In this document: in pieces, positions 46,398 to 54,415 of the stretch
Layout of the letters: each line of letters opens with the position of its first letter
Position numbering within the stretch: the first letter of the stretch is position 1
Assembly (NCBI RefSeq): GCF_011758745.1
Contig: NZ_JAANOV010000001.1
Coordinates: 1,550,001 to 1,614,000, forward strand
DNA length: 64,000 nucleotides
DNA from: Amycolatopsis granulosa
GTDB lineage: Bacteria > Actinomycetota > Actinomycetes > Mycobacteriales > Pseudonocardiaceae
Direction: 5' to 3'
Program-made: the position numbers and the translations under genes
Notes under the pieces: model-generated
Told to the model about the DNA's origin: nothing
What the model saw: only the letters and a program-made list of their open reading frames with translations
Databases searched by the model: none

Positions 46398-47237
46398 CTA
46401 CGCCTGGGACCGCGGGAGGGATCCAGCCGTCCCCGCGGCGGCCTCGGCGGCACGCTCCGCCGCCTTCTCCGCGCGCCACTCCTCGTCGGTCCGGCCGCGC
46501 CGCCAGTAGCCCGAGATCGACAGCAGGTCCTTGCGCACCCCGCGCTCGTTGAGCAGGTACCGGCGCAGCTCCCGCACGAACCCGGCCTCGCCGTGGACGA
46601 ACGCCTGCACCGTGCCCGCGGGGAAGTCCAGGGCGCGCACCGCGGCCACCAGGTCATCCCCTGCGGAGCGGTGCAGCCACCGGATCTGCGCGTCACCCTT
46701 GGTGGCCAGCGGCTGCTCCTCGGCCGGATCGGCCACCTCGACGAACACCCGGACCGGAACCCCGGCCGGCATCATCTCCAGCGCGACCGCGATCGCCGGC
46801 AGGGCGCTCTCGTCGCCGGCCAGCAGGTGCCAGTCCGCCTCGTCGCCCGGCGCGTACGCCCCGCCCGGACCGGTCAGCAGCAACTCGTCGCCCGGCTGGG
46901 CGGCCGCGGCCCACGGCCCGCCCAGCCCCTGGTCGCCGTGGTGCACGAAGTCCAGCGCCAGCTCACCGGCATCGGGGTCGAAGTAACGCACGGTGTAGGT
47001 CCGCATGACCGGCCACTGCTCGCGCGGCAGCTCGGCGCGGACGGCCTCCAGGTCGAACGGTTCCGGGTACGCCACGCCCGGGCGCGGGAACAGCACCTTC
47101 ACGTACGCGTCGGCGAACCCGTTCGGCTGGAAGCCGGCCAGCCCCGGCCCGCCGGCGACGATGCGGATCATGTGCGGGGTCAGCCGCTGGGTGCGCAGCA
47201 CCCGCAACCGGACCGCCGGCCGGGACCTGCCTGCCAT
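46398..47237 (-). CDS. siderophore-interacting protein (SIP-type ferric reductase)
   Basis: 279 residues. The FAD-binding domain has RTYTVRYFDPDAGELALDFVHHGDQGLGGPWA, with the NAD(P)H domain LLAGDESALPAIA and FVHGEAGFVRELRRYLLNERGV. YWRRGRTDEEWRAEK is the SIP-specific C-terminal block. It reduces ferric siderophores in the cytosol. An iron box centred about 40 nt upstream of the ATG indicates IdeR/DmdR repression. Confidence 0.94.
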   Translation of the reverse strand: MAGRSRPAVRLRVLRTQRLTPHMIRIVAGGPGLAGFQPNGFADAYVKVLFPRPGVAYPEPFDLEAVRAELPREQWPVMRTYTVRYFDPDAGELALDFVHHGDQGLGGPWAAAAQPGDELLLTGPGGAYAPGDEADWHLLAGDESALPAIAVALEMMPAGVPVRVFVEVADPAEEQPLATKGDAQIRWLHRSAGDDLVAAVRALDFPAGTVQAFVHGEAGFVRELRRYLLNERGVRKDLLSISGYWRRGRTDEEWRAEKAAERAAEAAAGTAGSLPRSQA

Positions 47238-47267
47238 ACCGCGCTCCTCACTCGCCTTCGGGATCTG

Positions 47268-47286
47268 GGTGGTTAGGCTACCCTAA
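47268..47286 (-). promoter_or_regulatory. iron box (IdeR/DmdR1 operator)
   Basis: TTAGGGTAGCCTAACCACC on the minus strand matches the consensus TTAGGTTAGSCTAACCTAA at 15 of 19 positions by eye, and lies 31 nt upstream of the siderophore-interacting protein start. Confidence 0.8.
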
Positions 47287-47313
47287 TCCGGACGAGAGAA
47301 ACCCGGGCGCCCG

Positions 47314-48177
47314 CTAACGCGCGGCGGCGGAGGCGGCGATCGCGTCCACCACCGCCTGGCTGCCGCTTTCCGTCTCCACGGTGAGCTCCGTGTCCTGGTC
47401 GAGCTGGCGACGCACCGATTTGACCGGCACGGGAGGCAGCGACGTGAACGTCGGCGCCGGAACGCTCGCCGGCTCAGCTGCCGTCACGAAGTAGCACCGG
47501 CCGTCCCCATGTCCTGATGAAGGGGCGGGAACCTCGGCCGGGCACAGCGTCAGTGACTCCCTGTGACTGCTTCCCAATCGTTCCCGGACGGTGAACCCCG
47601 CAGGCACGCGCAGGGCGCGCAGCGGCGTCGGCAAGATCGACGGCACCCACCGGACGGAATCGGCTATCGCCTGCCTCTGCTCGGGCGGTAACCCACTCGT
47701 GGACCACACGCTGACCACCTGACCAGACTCCAGCCGCCGCTCCACCTTGCCTCTGCTATTGCCCTCCAGTTGAGCGTCCGGTCCCGCGGCGACGACCCTG
47801 ACCTCCACTTGCTCGAGCTCCCGTCCACCGCGCCACTCGTAATACGCGGTCGCCCAGGCACCGAAGGTAGACCAGTTGGTCAACGTGAACCCCGGTGGCA
47901 CGTCGACGGTGAACGGCAGCACCGGCGCCGGGAGCGGCACGTCGGCCGTCCCGGCGGCGGCCTCGATCGACTCCGGCTCGGCACCGGGGCGCAGCAGGCT
48001 CATCCCGGCGCCCACGCCGGCGATCACGACCGCCACCGCGGCCACCGCCCCGGCCACGCGCCGCCGGGTGCGGCGCCGCCGGATGCGGCCGTGTGCCCCG
48101 GCGAGCATCGCGTCGGGGTCGGGCGCGAGCGCTTCCCGCGTCCGCAGCGCTTCCCGCAGTCCCCGCAGGTCGGACAT
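47314..48177 (-). CDS. single-pass membrane protein paired with a SigE-type sigma factor
   Basis: 287 residues. A charged cytoplasmic start (MSDLRGLREALRTREALAPDPDAMLAGAHGRIRRRRTRRR) precedes one membrane helix (VAGAVAAVAVVIAGVGAGMSLL), then an extracytoplasmic domain with two repeated PPGFTL/PAGFTV modules. No ZAS zinc motif is seen. It is the second gene behind the sigma factor and so a candidate anti-sigma or sensor protein. Family unassigned. Confidence 0.75.
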   Translation of the reverse strand: MSDLRGLREALRTREALAPDPDAMLAGAHGRIRRRRTRRRVAGAVAAVAVVIAGVGAGMSLLRPGAEPESIEAAAGTADVPLPAPVLPFTVDVPPGFTLTNWSTFGAWATAYYEWRGGRELEQVEVRVVAAGPDAQLEGNSRGKVERRLESGQVVSVWSTSGLPPEQRQAIADSVRWVPSILPTPLRALRVPAGFTVRERLGSSHRESLTLCPAEVPAPSSGHGDGRCYFVTAAEPASVPAPTFTSLPPVPVKSVRRQLDQDTELTVETESGSQAVVDAIAASAAAR

Positions 48178-48179
48178 GA

Positions 48180-48674
48180 TCAGGCCACCTCCATCTCGGC
48201 GCCGAGGCGAACCCGCAGCACGGACAGGCCGCGAGAGATGTGACTGCGCACGGTGCCCACCGCGCAGCCGAGGACCGAGGCGATCTCGTGATCGTCCCGG
48301 TCCTCGTAGAACCGCAGCACGATGGCGGCCTGCTGGGAGCGGCTCAGCCCCGCCAGCAGCTCCTTCAACTGCGCGCCGTCGGCGATGCGCCCGGCCGGGT
48401 CGGCGGTGCGCGGTTCGCGGAACCAGGTCGGGTCGGCCACCGACCGCACGGCCCGCTGGTACCAGCGGCGCCGCCACGACAGGTGCCCGTTGACGACCAT
48501 CTTCCGCAGGTACAGGTCCGGGCGATCGGCGCCGGTGATGCGGGCCCACTGGGTGTGGGCCCGCACCAGCGCCTCCTGCACCAGGTCCTGGGCCAGCTCC
48601 GGGTCCCCGGTCAGGACCGCCGCGAACCGCACCAGCCCCGGCAGCTGCTCGCGGGCGAAGTCGTCGAAGTGCAC
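48180..48674 (-). CDS. SigE-family (streptomycete type) ECF sigma factor
   Basis: 164 residues. Region 2 starts FDDFAREQLPGLVRFAAVLTGDPELAQDLVQEALVRAHTQW; region 4 has LSRSQQAAIVLRFYEDRDDHEIASVLGCAVGTVRSHISRGLSVLR. It is the short SigE-type lacking extensions. The GTG start fits. It is co-transcribed with the membrane protein downstream, the likely regulator of its activity. Confidence 0.93.
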   Translation of the reverse strand: MHFDDFAREQLPGLVRFAAVLTGDPELAQDLVQEALVRAHTQWARITGADRPDLYLRKMVVNGHLSWRRRWYQRAVRSVADPTWFREPRTADPAGRIADGAQLKELLAGLSRSQQAAIVLRFYEDRDDHEIASVLGCAVGTVRSHISRGLSVLRVRLGAEMEVA

Positions 48675-48745
48675 GCTCAGCAGATGCCGGCACCCGGGCC
48701 ACCGGTTGCAGTCGGTCAGCCGTTCGGGCCGAGATGAGACCTAGA

Positions 48746-49237
48746 TCACTCCAGGGCGGCTGCGTGGTTCGCGGGACTGGTGAAGCGCAGCACGTCGCCG
48801 TCGTCGGCGACGCACGTGAAGCCGGCCGCTTCGAGCACCCGCACCGAGGCCGGGTTGCTCCGCTCGACCTGCGCGGACACGCTGCGCACCTGCGGCGAGC
48901 CGAGCGCGAACCGGGTCAGGGCGACGGTGGCCTCGGCGGCGTAGCGGCGGCCGCGGCGGCTCGGCACGATGCCGTAGCCGATCTCCACGGTGCCGTCCTC
49001 GGGCGGCCAGAACAGGCCGATCGAACCGACCACCTCACCGGTGGCCCGCTCGACCACGAGGTGGTGCCCGAATTCGGTGAGCCAGTCCGGCCGCTCGGCG
49101 AGCAACCCGGCGATCACGACATCCCCTTCCGCGGGGAAGTCGGGCGCCCAGCCCTGGTGGCGCTCACCGGCGCGGACGGCGGCGGCCTCCGCCTCGGTCC
49201 ACGGACGCAGCAGCAGACGATCAGTAATCAGGGACAA
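48746..49237 (-). CDS. GNAT N-acetyltransferase (RimJ/RimL-like)
   Basis: 163 residues. Pattern of RimJ/RimL-type GNATs: ITDRLLLRPWTEAEA at the start, GYGIVPSRRGRRYAAEATVALTRFAL carrying the acetyl-CoA loop, and VERSNPASVRVLEAAGF. The target is unknown. The start is TTG 49237 with AGGAG six bases upstream. No clear operon partner. Confidence 0.9.
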   Translation of the reverse strand: MSLITDRLLLRPWTEAEAAAVRAGERHQGWAPDFPAEGDVVIAGLLAERPDWLTEFGHHLVVERATGEVVGSIGLFWPPEDGTVEIGYGIVPSRRGRRYAAEATVALTRFALGSPQVRSVSAQVERSNPASVRVLEAAGFTCVADDGDVLRFTSPANHAAALE

Positions 49238-49367
49238 GGAGAACTCCTGGTGAGAGAAAATGGGCAGGCGAAAGACGGCCGCTGACAGGCATATTCCCGA
49301 CCTCCCGAAGTCACCAGGTTGTCCCGGGAAGGTAGCAGGGCCGGCAGCGGCCGGGCGACCGAATTGA

Positions 49368-50573
49368 TCAGGCCGCCAGCCGCCGCACCAGGCCGTCGGC
49401 CAGCAGGCGCCCGCGGAAGGTCAGCACGCACCGCCCGTTGTCCGCGAACGCGGCCGCGTCCAGCAGACCTTCGGCCACCGCCGCCTCGGCCTCGCGCAAC
49501 CCCGGCGCGTCCAGCGCCGACACCGGCAGCCCCTCGGCCAGCCGCAGCTCCAGCATGATCCGCTCGAACGCCTGTTCCCCGGCGGTCAGCACCTCGCGGC
49601 CGGCCTCGGGTGCCGCACCGTCCGCCAGCACGGACGCGTACCGCGCCGGGTGCTTCACGTTCCACCAGCGCACGCCGCCGACGTGGCTGTGCGCGCCCGG
49701 CCCCGCACCCCACCAGTCGCCGCCCCGCCAGTAGCCCAGGTTGTGCCGGCAGGCGGCGGCTTCCGACGCCGCCCAGTTCGACACCTCGTACCAGCTCAGC
49801 CCGGCTCCGGACAGCACCGAGTCGATCAGTTCGTAGTCCGCGGCCAGCACGTCCTCGTCCGGCGCGGGCAGCTCGCCCCGCCGCACCCGCCGGGCCAGCG
49901 CGGTGCCGTCCTCGACGATCAGCGAGTACGCCGACACGTGGTCGACCCCGGCTTCGAGCACCGCGTCGAGCGAGGCACGCAGGTCCGAAGCCCGCTCCCC
50001 CGGCGTGCCGTAGATCAGGTCGAGGTTCACGTGCTCGAACCCGGCCGCCGTGGCCTCCTTGGCGGCGGCGACCGCCCGGCCGGGCGTGTGCGTGCGGTCC
50101 AGCACCCGCAGCACGTGCGGCGCGGCCGACTGCATGCCCAGCGAGACGCGGGTGTACCCGGCCGCGCGGATCGCCGTGAAGAACTCCGGCGACGTCGACT
50201 CCGGGTTCGACTCCGTGGTCACCTCGGCGCCGGGCGCCAGGCCGAACGCATCCCGCACCGCGTCCAGCACGGCCGCCAGCCCGTGGGCCCCCAGCAGTGA
50301 CGGGGTGCCGCCGCCGACGAACACGGTCTCGGCGGCCGGGGCGGTGCCCAGCGCCCGCGCGCCCAGGTCCAGCTCGCGCCGCAGCCCCTCCAGCCACGAC
50401 TCCGGCGAGGCGCTCGTGCCCAGCTCACCCGCGGTGTAGGTGTTGAAGTCGCAGTACCCGCAGCGGGTCGCGCAGAAGGGTACGTGCACGTACACGCCGA
50501 AGGGTCGCGTCCCCAGTCCGGCCAGCGCGTGCTCCGGCAGCGTGAACGCCGCCGGCGCGGAAGTCTCACTCAC
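49368..50573 (-). CDS. hemW: radical SAM heme chaperone HemW
   Basis: 401 residues. The radical SAM cluster CPFxxxCxYCDF is seen as VPFCATRCGYCDFNTYTAGELG; GGGTPSLL and the TTESNPE block follow. HemW-specific C-terminal winged region GYWRGGDWWGAGPGAHSHVGGVRWWNVKHPARYA. It lacks the fourth N-terminal Cys of true coproporphyrinogen oxidase HemN. It delivers heme to membrane proteins. The position beside the sulfite reductase genes matches mycobacteria (Rv2388c). Confidence 0.94.
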   Translation of the reverse strand: MSETSAPAAFTLPEHALAGLGTRPFGVYVHVPFCATRCGYCDFNTYTAGELGTSASPESWLEGLRRELDLGARALGTAPAAETVFVGGGTPSLLGAHGLAAVLDAVRDAFGLAPGAEVTTESNPESTSPEFFTAIRAAGYTRVSLGMQSAAPHVLRVLDRTHTPGRAVAAAKEATAAGFEHVNLDLIYGTPGERASDLRASLDAVLEAGVDHVSAYSLIVEDGTALARRVRRGELPAPDEDVLAADYELIDSVLSGAGLSWYEVSNWAASEAAACRHNLGYWRGGDWWGAGPGAHSHVGGVRWWNVKHPARYASVLADGAAPEAGREVLTAGEQAFERIMLELRLAEGLPVSALDAPGLREAEAAVAEGLLDAAAFADNGRCVLTFRGRLLADGLVRRLAA

Positions 50574-50675
50574 GTCGTCCAGTGTCCCTGATCCGGTCCG
50601 CCGACCGGCTGGGCGGAGATATTTTCAGCGTGACGCGTATCCCAGCATGCGGTGCGGGCTGGACCACATCCTCAG

Positions 50676-50690
50676 CAGCGTGGCACGCTG
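50676..50690. promoter_or_regulatory. short inverted repeat before the leader ORF
   Basis: CAGCGT-GGC-ACGCTG, a perfect 6-bp inverted repeat, ends 5 nt before the leader-peptide start. A related CAGCGTGACGCG lies near 50628. It may be an operator or an early RNA hairpin of the sulfur operon. Confidence 0.4.
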
Positions 50691-50695
50691 AGGCG

Positions 50696-50782
50696 GTGAC
50701 TTCTGCCGGAGTGCTCCTCGTGGTGCGTCGCCACGTCGACTTCCGGCGTGTCGCGAGCGCCCTGTGCCGCGAGACGAACTGA
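50696..50782 (+). CDS. Cys-responsive leader peptide of the sulfur operon
   Basis: A 28-codon ORF starting with GTG. The pattern VLLVVRRHVDFRRVASALC carries the RxHVDxxRVxSxLC signature of actinobacterial leader peptides annotated upstream of cysteine biosynthesis genes. The single Cys codon lies near the end. Work in mycobacteria on the sulfite-reductase operon showed that stalling at Cys codons in such short ORFs controls downstream translation. Here nirA starts 133 nt later with pairing sequences between. It was recognised from sequence alone and is too short for routine gene calling. Confidence 0.85.
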   Translation: MTSAGVLLVVRRHVDFRRVASALCRETN

Positions 50783-50815
50783 CGCCGCCACCCGCCACCC
50801 CAGCTAGGACGAGCG

Positions 50816-50887
50816 GGCGCCGTCACGCCGCGGACTGCCGACTCCCCACCACGGGTTCGACCAGGGCTTTTCCGTGCGCACGGCGCC
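50816..50887 (+). promoter_or_regulatory. attenuator-like RNA pairing between leader and nirA
   Basis: GGCGCCGT at 50816-50823 is exactly complementary to ACGGCGCC at 50880-50887, just before the nirA ribosome-binding site (GGAAGGAC). Ribosome stalling at the leader Cys codon could change this fold and free the nirA start (inference). Confidence 0.5.
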
Positions 50888-50915
50888 TTCGCGAGAGCCC
50901 CGGAAGGACTCGAAC

Positions 50916-52616
50916 ATGGCTTCGCCGACGCGCGACAACCCGGCCGCCGCCCGGACCCCGCGAGCCCGGCAGCGTCGTGGTGAGGGCCAGTGGGCCCTCG
51001 GCTACCGCGAACCGCTGAACCCGAACGAGCGCTCCAAGAAGGACGACCATCCGCTCAACGTTCGATCGCGGATCGAAAACATCTACGCCAACGGCGGCTT
51101 CGCCTCGATCGACCCGGGCGACCTGCGTGGCCGCTTCCGCTGGTACGGCCTCTACACCCAGCGCAAGCCCGGGATCGACGGTGGCCGCACCGCGACGCTG
51201 GAGCCGGAGGAGCTGGACGACGAGTACTTCATGCTCCGCGTCCGCATCGACGGCGGTGTCCTGACCACCGAGCAGCTCGCGGTGATCGGCGAGGTCTCGC
51301 AGACCTACGCCCGCGACACCGCCGACATCACCGACCGGCAGAACATCCAGTACCACTGGATCCGGATCGAGGACATGCCCACGATCTGGGAGAAGCTCGA
51401 GGGCGTCGGCCTCACCACGATGACGGCCTGTGGCGACAGCCCGCGCGTCATGCTCGGCTCCCCGGTGGCCGGGATCGCCGAGGACGAGATCGTCGACGGC
51501 ACCCCGGCATTGGACGAGATCAAGCGCCGCTACCTGGGCAAGCCCGAATACGCGAACCTGCCGCGCAAGTTCAAGACCGCGGTGTCCGGTTTGCCGGACG
51601 TGGCCCACGAGATCCACGACGTCGCGTTCGTCGGCGTGCGCCACCCCGAGCACGGCCCCGGCTTCGACGTGTGGGTCGGCGGCGGCCTGTCCACCAACCC
51701 GATGATCGGCCAGCGGCTCGGCGCGTGGGTGCCCTCCGACGAGGTGCCCGAGGTGTGGGAAGGCGTCATCGGCATCTTCCGCGACTACGGCTACCGCCGC
51801 CTGCGGTCCCGCGCCCGGTTGAAGTTCCTGGTCAAGGACTGGGGCGCCGCGAAGTTCCGTGAGGTTCTCGAATCCGAGTACCTCAAGCGGAAGCTGATCG
51901 ACGGCCCGGCGCCCGAGGTGCCCGCGGTGCAGCGCGACCACGTCGGTGTGCACAAGCAGAAGGACGGCAAGTTCTACGTCGGCGCCGCCCCCATCGCCGG
52001 CCGGGTGTCCGGCTCGACCCTGATCAACGTCGCCAAGGCGGCCGAGCGCGCCGGCTCCAGCCGGGTGCGGCTGACGCCGCTGCAGAAACTGCTCGTCCTC
52101 GACGTCGCCGCCGAGGACGTCGCGGGGCTGCGGTCCGAGCTCGCCGAGCTGGGCCTGCCGACCGACGCGAGCCCGTGGCGGCGGGGTGTGATGGCCTGCA
52201 CCGGGATCGAGTTCTGCAAGCTCGCGATCGTGGAGACCAAGGTCCGCGCCAAGGAGCTGGTGGCCGCGCTGGAGGAACGCCTGGCCGGCATCCAGGACCA
52301 GGTGGACAACCCGGTCAGCGTGCACATCAACGGCTGCCCGAACTCGTGCGCCCGCATCCAGACCGCGGACATCGGCCTCAAGGGCCAGATCGTGACCGAC
52401 GACGACGGCAACCAGGTCGAGGGCTTCCAGGTGCACCTGGGCGGCGGGCTCGGGCTGGACGCCGGGTTCGGCCGGAAGCTGCGCGGCCACAAGGTGACCG
52501 GCGACGAGCTGATCGACTACGTCGAGCGGGTCGTGCGCAACTACCTGAGCCAGCGCGACGAGGGCGAGCGCTTCCCGCAGTGGGTGGCCCGCGCCGACGA
52601 GGCCGACCTGCGATGA
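50916..52616 (+). CDS. nirA: ferredoxin-dependent sulfite reductase
   Basis: 566 residues. Siroheme-[4Fe4S] ligands CTGIEFCKLA and HINGCPNSCAR, the typical C-x5-C and C-x3-C pairs. The residues forming the Tyr-Cys covalent link in M. tuberculosis SirA are present: Y77 in FRWYGLYTQRKPG and a Cys near 170 in TMTACGDSPR. That link marks sulfite rather than nitrite reductases. It reduces sulfite to sulfide with ferredoxin. ATG 50916 has AAGGA upstream and follows the attenuator. Confidence 0.95.
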   Translation: MASPTRDNPAAARTPRARQRRGEGQWALGYREPLNPNERSKKDDHPLNVRSRIENIYANGGFASIDPGDLRGRFRWYGLYTQRKPGIDGGRTATLEPEELDDEYFMLRVRIDGGVLTTEQLAVIGEVSQTYARDTADITDRQNIQYHWIRIEDMPTIWEKLEGVGLTTMTACGDSPRVMLGSPVAGIAEDEIVDGTPALDEIKRRYLGKPEYANLPRKFKTAVSGLPDVAHEIHDVAFVGVRHPEHGPGFDVWVGGGLSTNPMIGQRLGAWVPSDEVPEVWEGVIGIFRDYGYRRLRSRARLKFLVKDWGAAKFREVLESEYLKRKLIDGPAPEVPAVQRDHVGVHKQKDGKFYVGAAPIAGRVSGSTLINVAKAAERAGSSRVRLTPLQKLLVLDVAAEDVAGLRSELAELGLPTDASPWRRGVMACTGIEFCKLAIVETKVRAKELVAALEERLAGIQDQVDNPVSVHINGCPNSCARIQTADIGLKGQIVTDDDGNQVEGFQVHLGGGLGLDAGFGRKLRGHKVTGDELIDYVERVVRNYLSQRDEGERFPQWVARADEADLR

Positions 52617-52774
52617 CGGCACCGTCCGAACGGGCGACGCCGTTCCACTGCCCGTACTGCGGGGACGAGGACCTGCGTCCGGAGGAAGGCGGGGCCTGGC
52701 TGTGCGGCGCGTGCCGCCGCGTGTTCACCGTCAAGTTCATCGGGCTGCGCTTGGGAGAAGGAGCGAACGAGTGA
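52613..52774 (+). CDS. 53-residue zinc-ribbon protein between nirA and cysH
   Basis: Two CxxC pairs, CPYC near 13-16 and CGAC near 31-34, form a rubredoxin-like zinc ribbon. It begins by ATGA overlap with nirA and ends by GTGA overlap with cysH, so it is tightly inside the operon. A small gene occupies the same slot in streptomycetes. It may assist electron transfer or cluster assembly for the reductases (inference). Confidence 0.88.
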   Translation: MTAPSERATPFHCPYCGDEDLRPEEGGAWLCGACRRVFTVKFIGLRLGEGANE

Positions 52775-53475
52775 CCACCGCGACGAGGACCGGGGAACTG
52801 AAAGCACTGGCGGAGAAGGCGTCCGCCGAGCTGGCCGGCGCGACCGCCCTGGAGGCGCTGCGCTGGACCGCGGAGACCTTCGGCGACGACTTCATCGTCG
52901 CCTCCAACATGCAGGACGCGGTGCTCATCGACCTCGCCACCCAGGTGAAGTCCGATGTGGACATCCTGTTCCTGGAGACCGGCTACCACTTCGCCGAGAC
53001 GATCGGCACCCGGGACGCGGTGGCGACCGTCTACCCGGACGTGCGGATCGTCAACGCCGCCGCCGAGCAGACCGTGGCGCAGCAGGACGCCGAGCACGGC
53101 CCGAAACTGCACGAGCGGGACCCGAACCTGTGCTGTCACCTGCGCAAGGTGGTGCCGCTGCGCACGACACTGGCGAACTACTCGGCGTGGGTCACCGGGG
53201 TGCGCCGGGTGGACGCGCCGACCCGGGCGAACACCCCGATCGTGACCTGGGACGAGCGCAACGGCCTGGTCAAGGTGAACCCGATCGCGCCGTGGACCGA
53301 CGAGGAGTTCAACGCCTACATCGACGAGCACGGCATCCTGCAGAACCCACTGGTGGGTGAGGGATACCTGTCGATCGGCTGCGCGCCGTGCACCGCCAAG
53401 GTGGCGCCGGGGGCCGATCCCCGCAGCGGCCGGTGGGCCGGCAAGTCCAAGACCGAGTGCGGCCTGCACGCGTAG
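52771..53475 (+). CDS. cysH: adenylylsulfate (APS) reductase
   Basis: 234 residues. Two Cys pairs CC (NLCCHLRKVVPL) and CxxC (IGCAPCTAKV) bind the 4Fe-4S cluster that marks assimilatory APS reductases rather than PAPS reductases. The catalytic Cys is in the C-terminal ECGLH. The nucleotide loop is at VASNMQDAVLIDL. No APS kinase (cysC) gene is in the operon, which agrees with APS as substrate. GTG start. Confidence 0.95.
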   Translation: MTTATRTGELKALAEKASAELAGATALEALRWTAETFGDDFIVASNMQDAVLIDLATQVKSDVDILFLETGYHFAETIGTRDAVATVYPDVRIVNAAAEQTVAQQDAEHGPKLHERDPNLCCHLRKVVPLRTTLANYSAWVTGVRRVDAPTRANTPIVTWDERNGLVKVNPIAPWTDEEFNAYIDEHGILQNPLVGEGYLSIGCAPCTAKVAPGADPRSGRWAGKSKTECGLHA

Positions 53476-53485
53476 GGAGAGGGAA

Positions 53486-54415
53486 TTGACGACTACGGCG
53501 CACGTGAACTCGGCGGCGGTGCCCGACCTGGACAACCTGGCCGCGCTGGAATCCGAAGCCATCCACATCTTCCGTGAAGTGGCGGGTGAGTTCGACCGGC
53601 CGGTGATCCTGTTCTCCGGCGGCAAGGACTCGACGTTGCTGCTGCACCTGGCGATCAAGGCGTTCTGGCCGGCACCGGTGCCGTTCCCGCTGCTGCACGT
53701 CGACACCGGGCACAATTTCGACGAGGTCATCGCGTTCCGCGACCACGTCGTGGAGAAGCACGGCCTGCGGCTGATCGTCGCGAAGGTCCAGGACTGGATC
53801 GACGACGGGCGCCTGGCGGAACGGCCCGACGGCACCCGGAACCCGTTGCAGACGCAGCCATTGCTGGACACGATCGCGGAGCACAAGTTCGACGCGGTGT
53901 TCGGCGGCGGGCGCCGCGACGAGGAGCGGGCGCGCGCCAAGGAGCGGATCTTCAGCCTGCGCAACGCCTTCGGGCAGTGGGACCCGCGCCGCCAGCGTCC
54001 CGAATTGTGGAACCTCTACAACGGCAGGCACCGTCCGGGGGAACATGTGCGGGTGTTCCCGCTCTCCAACTGGACCGAAGCCGATGTGTGGAACTACATC
54101 GCCCGTGAACAGGTGGAGCTGCCCTCGATCTACTACGCGCACCGGCGCAGGGTCTTCAAGCGCGACGGCATGTGGCTGACCGAGGGGCCGTGGGGCGGTC
54201 CGCGCGACGGTGAGGAGGTGACGGAGCTGACGGTGCGCTACCGCACGGTCGGTGACGGCTCCTGCACCGGCGCGGTCGAGTCGACGGCGTCCACCGTCGA
54301 CGAGGTGATCGCCGAGGTGCTGGCGAGCCGGCTCACCGAGCGCGGCGCCACCCGGGCCGACGACCGCCTGTCGGAGGCCGCCATGGAGGACCGCAAGCGG
54401 GAGGGTTACTTCTGA
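53486..54415 (+). CDS. cysD: sulfate adenylyltransferase subunit 2
   Basis: 309 residues, PP-loop family: VILFSGGKDSTLLLHLA near 35-50, LLHVDTGHNFDEVIAFRD, GGGRRDEERARAKERIFS. The C-terminal DRLSEAAMEDRKREGYF is typical. It transfers AMP from ATP to sulfate, driven by CysN GTPase. A TTG start with GGGAGAGGG upstream; TGATG overlap to cysN. Confidence 0.96.
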   Translation: MTTTAHVNSAAVPDLDNLAALESEAIHIFREVAGEFDRPVILFSGGKDSTLLLHLAIKAFWPAPVPFPLLHVDTGHNFDEVIAFRDHVVEKHGLRLIVAKVQDWIDDGRLAERPDGTRNPLQTQPLLDTIAEHKFDAVFGGGRRDEERARAKERIFSLRNAFGQWDPRRQRPELWNLYNGRHRPGEHVRVFPLSNWTEADVWNYIAREQVELPSIYYAHRRRVFKRDGMWLTEGPWGGPRDGEEVTELTVRYRTVGDGSCTGAVESTASTVDEVIAEVLASRLTERGATRADDRLSEAAMEDRKREGYF

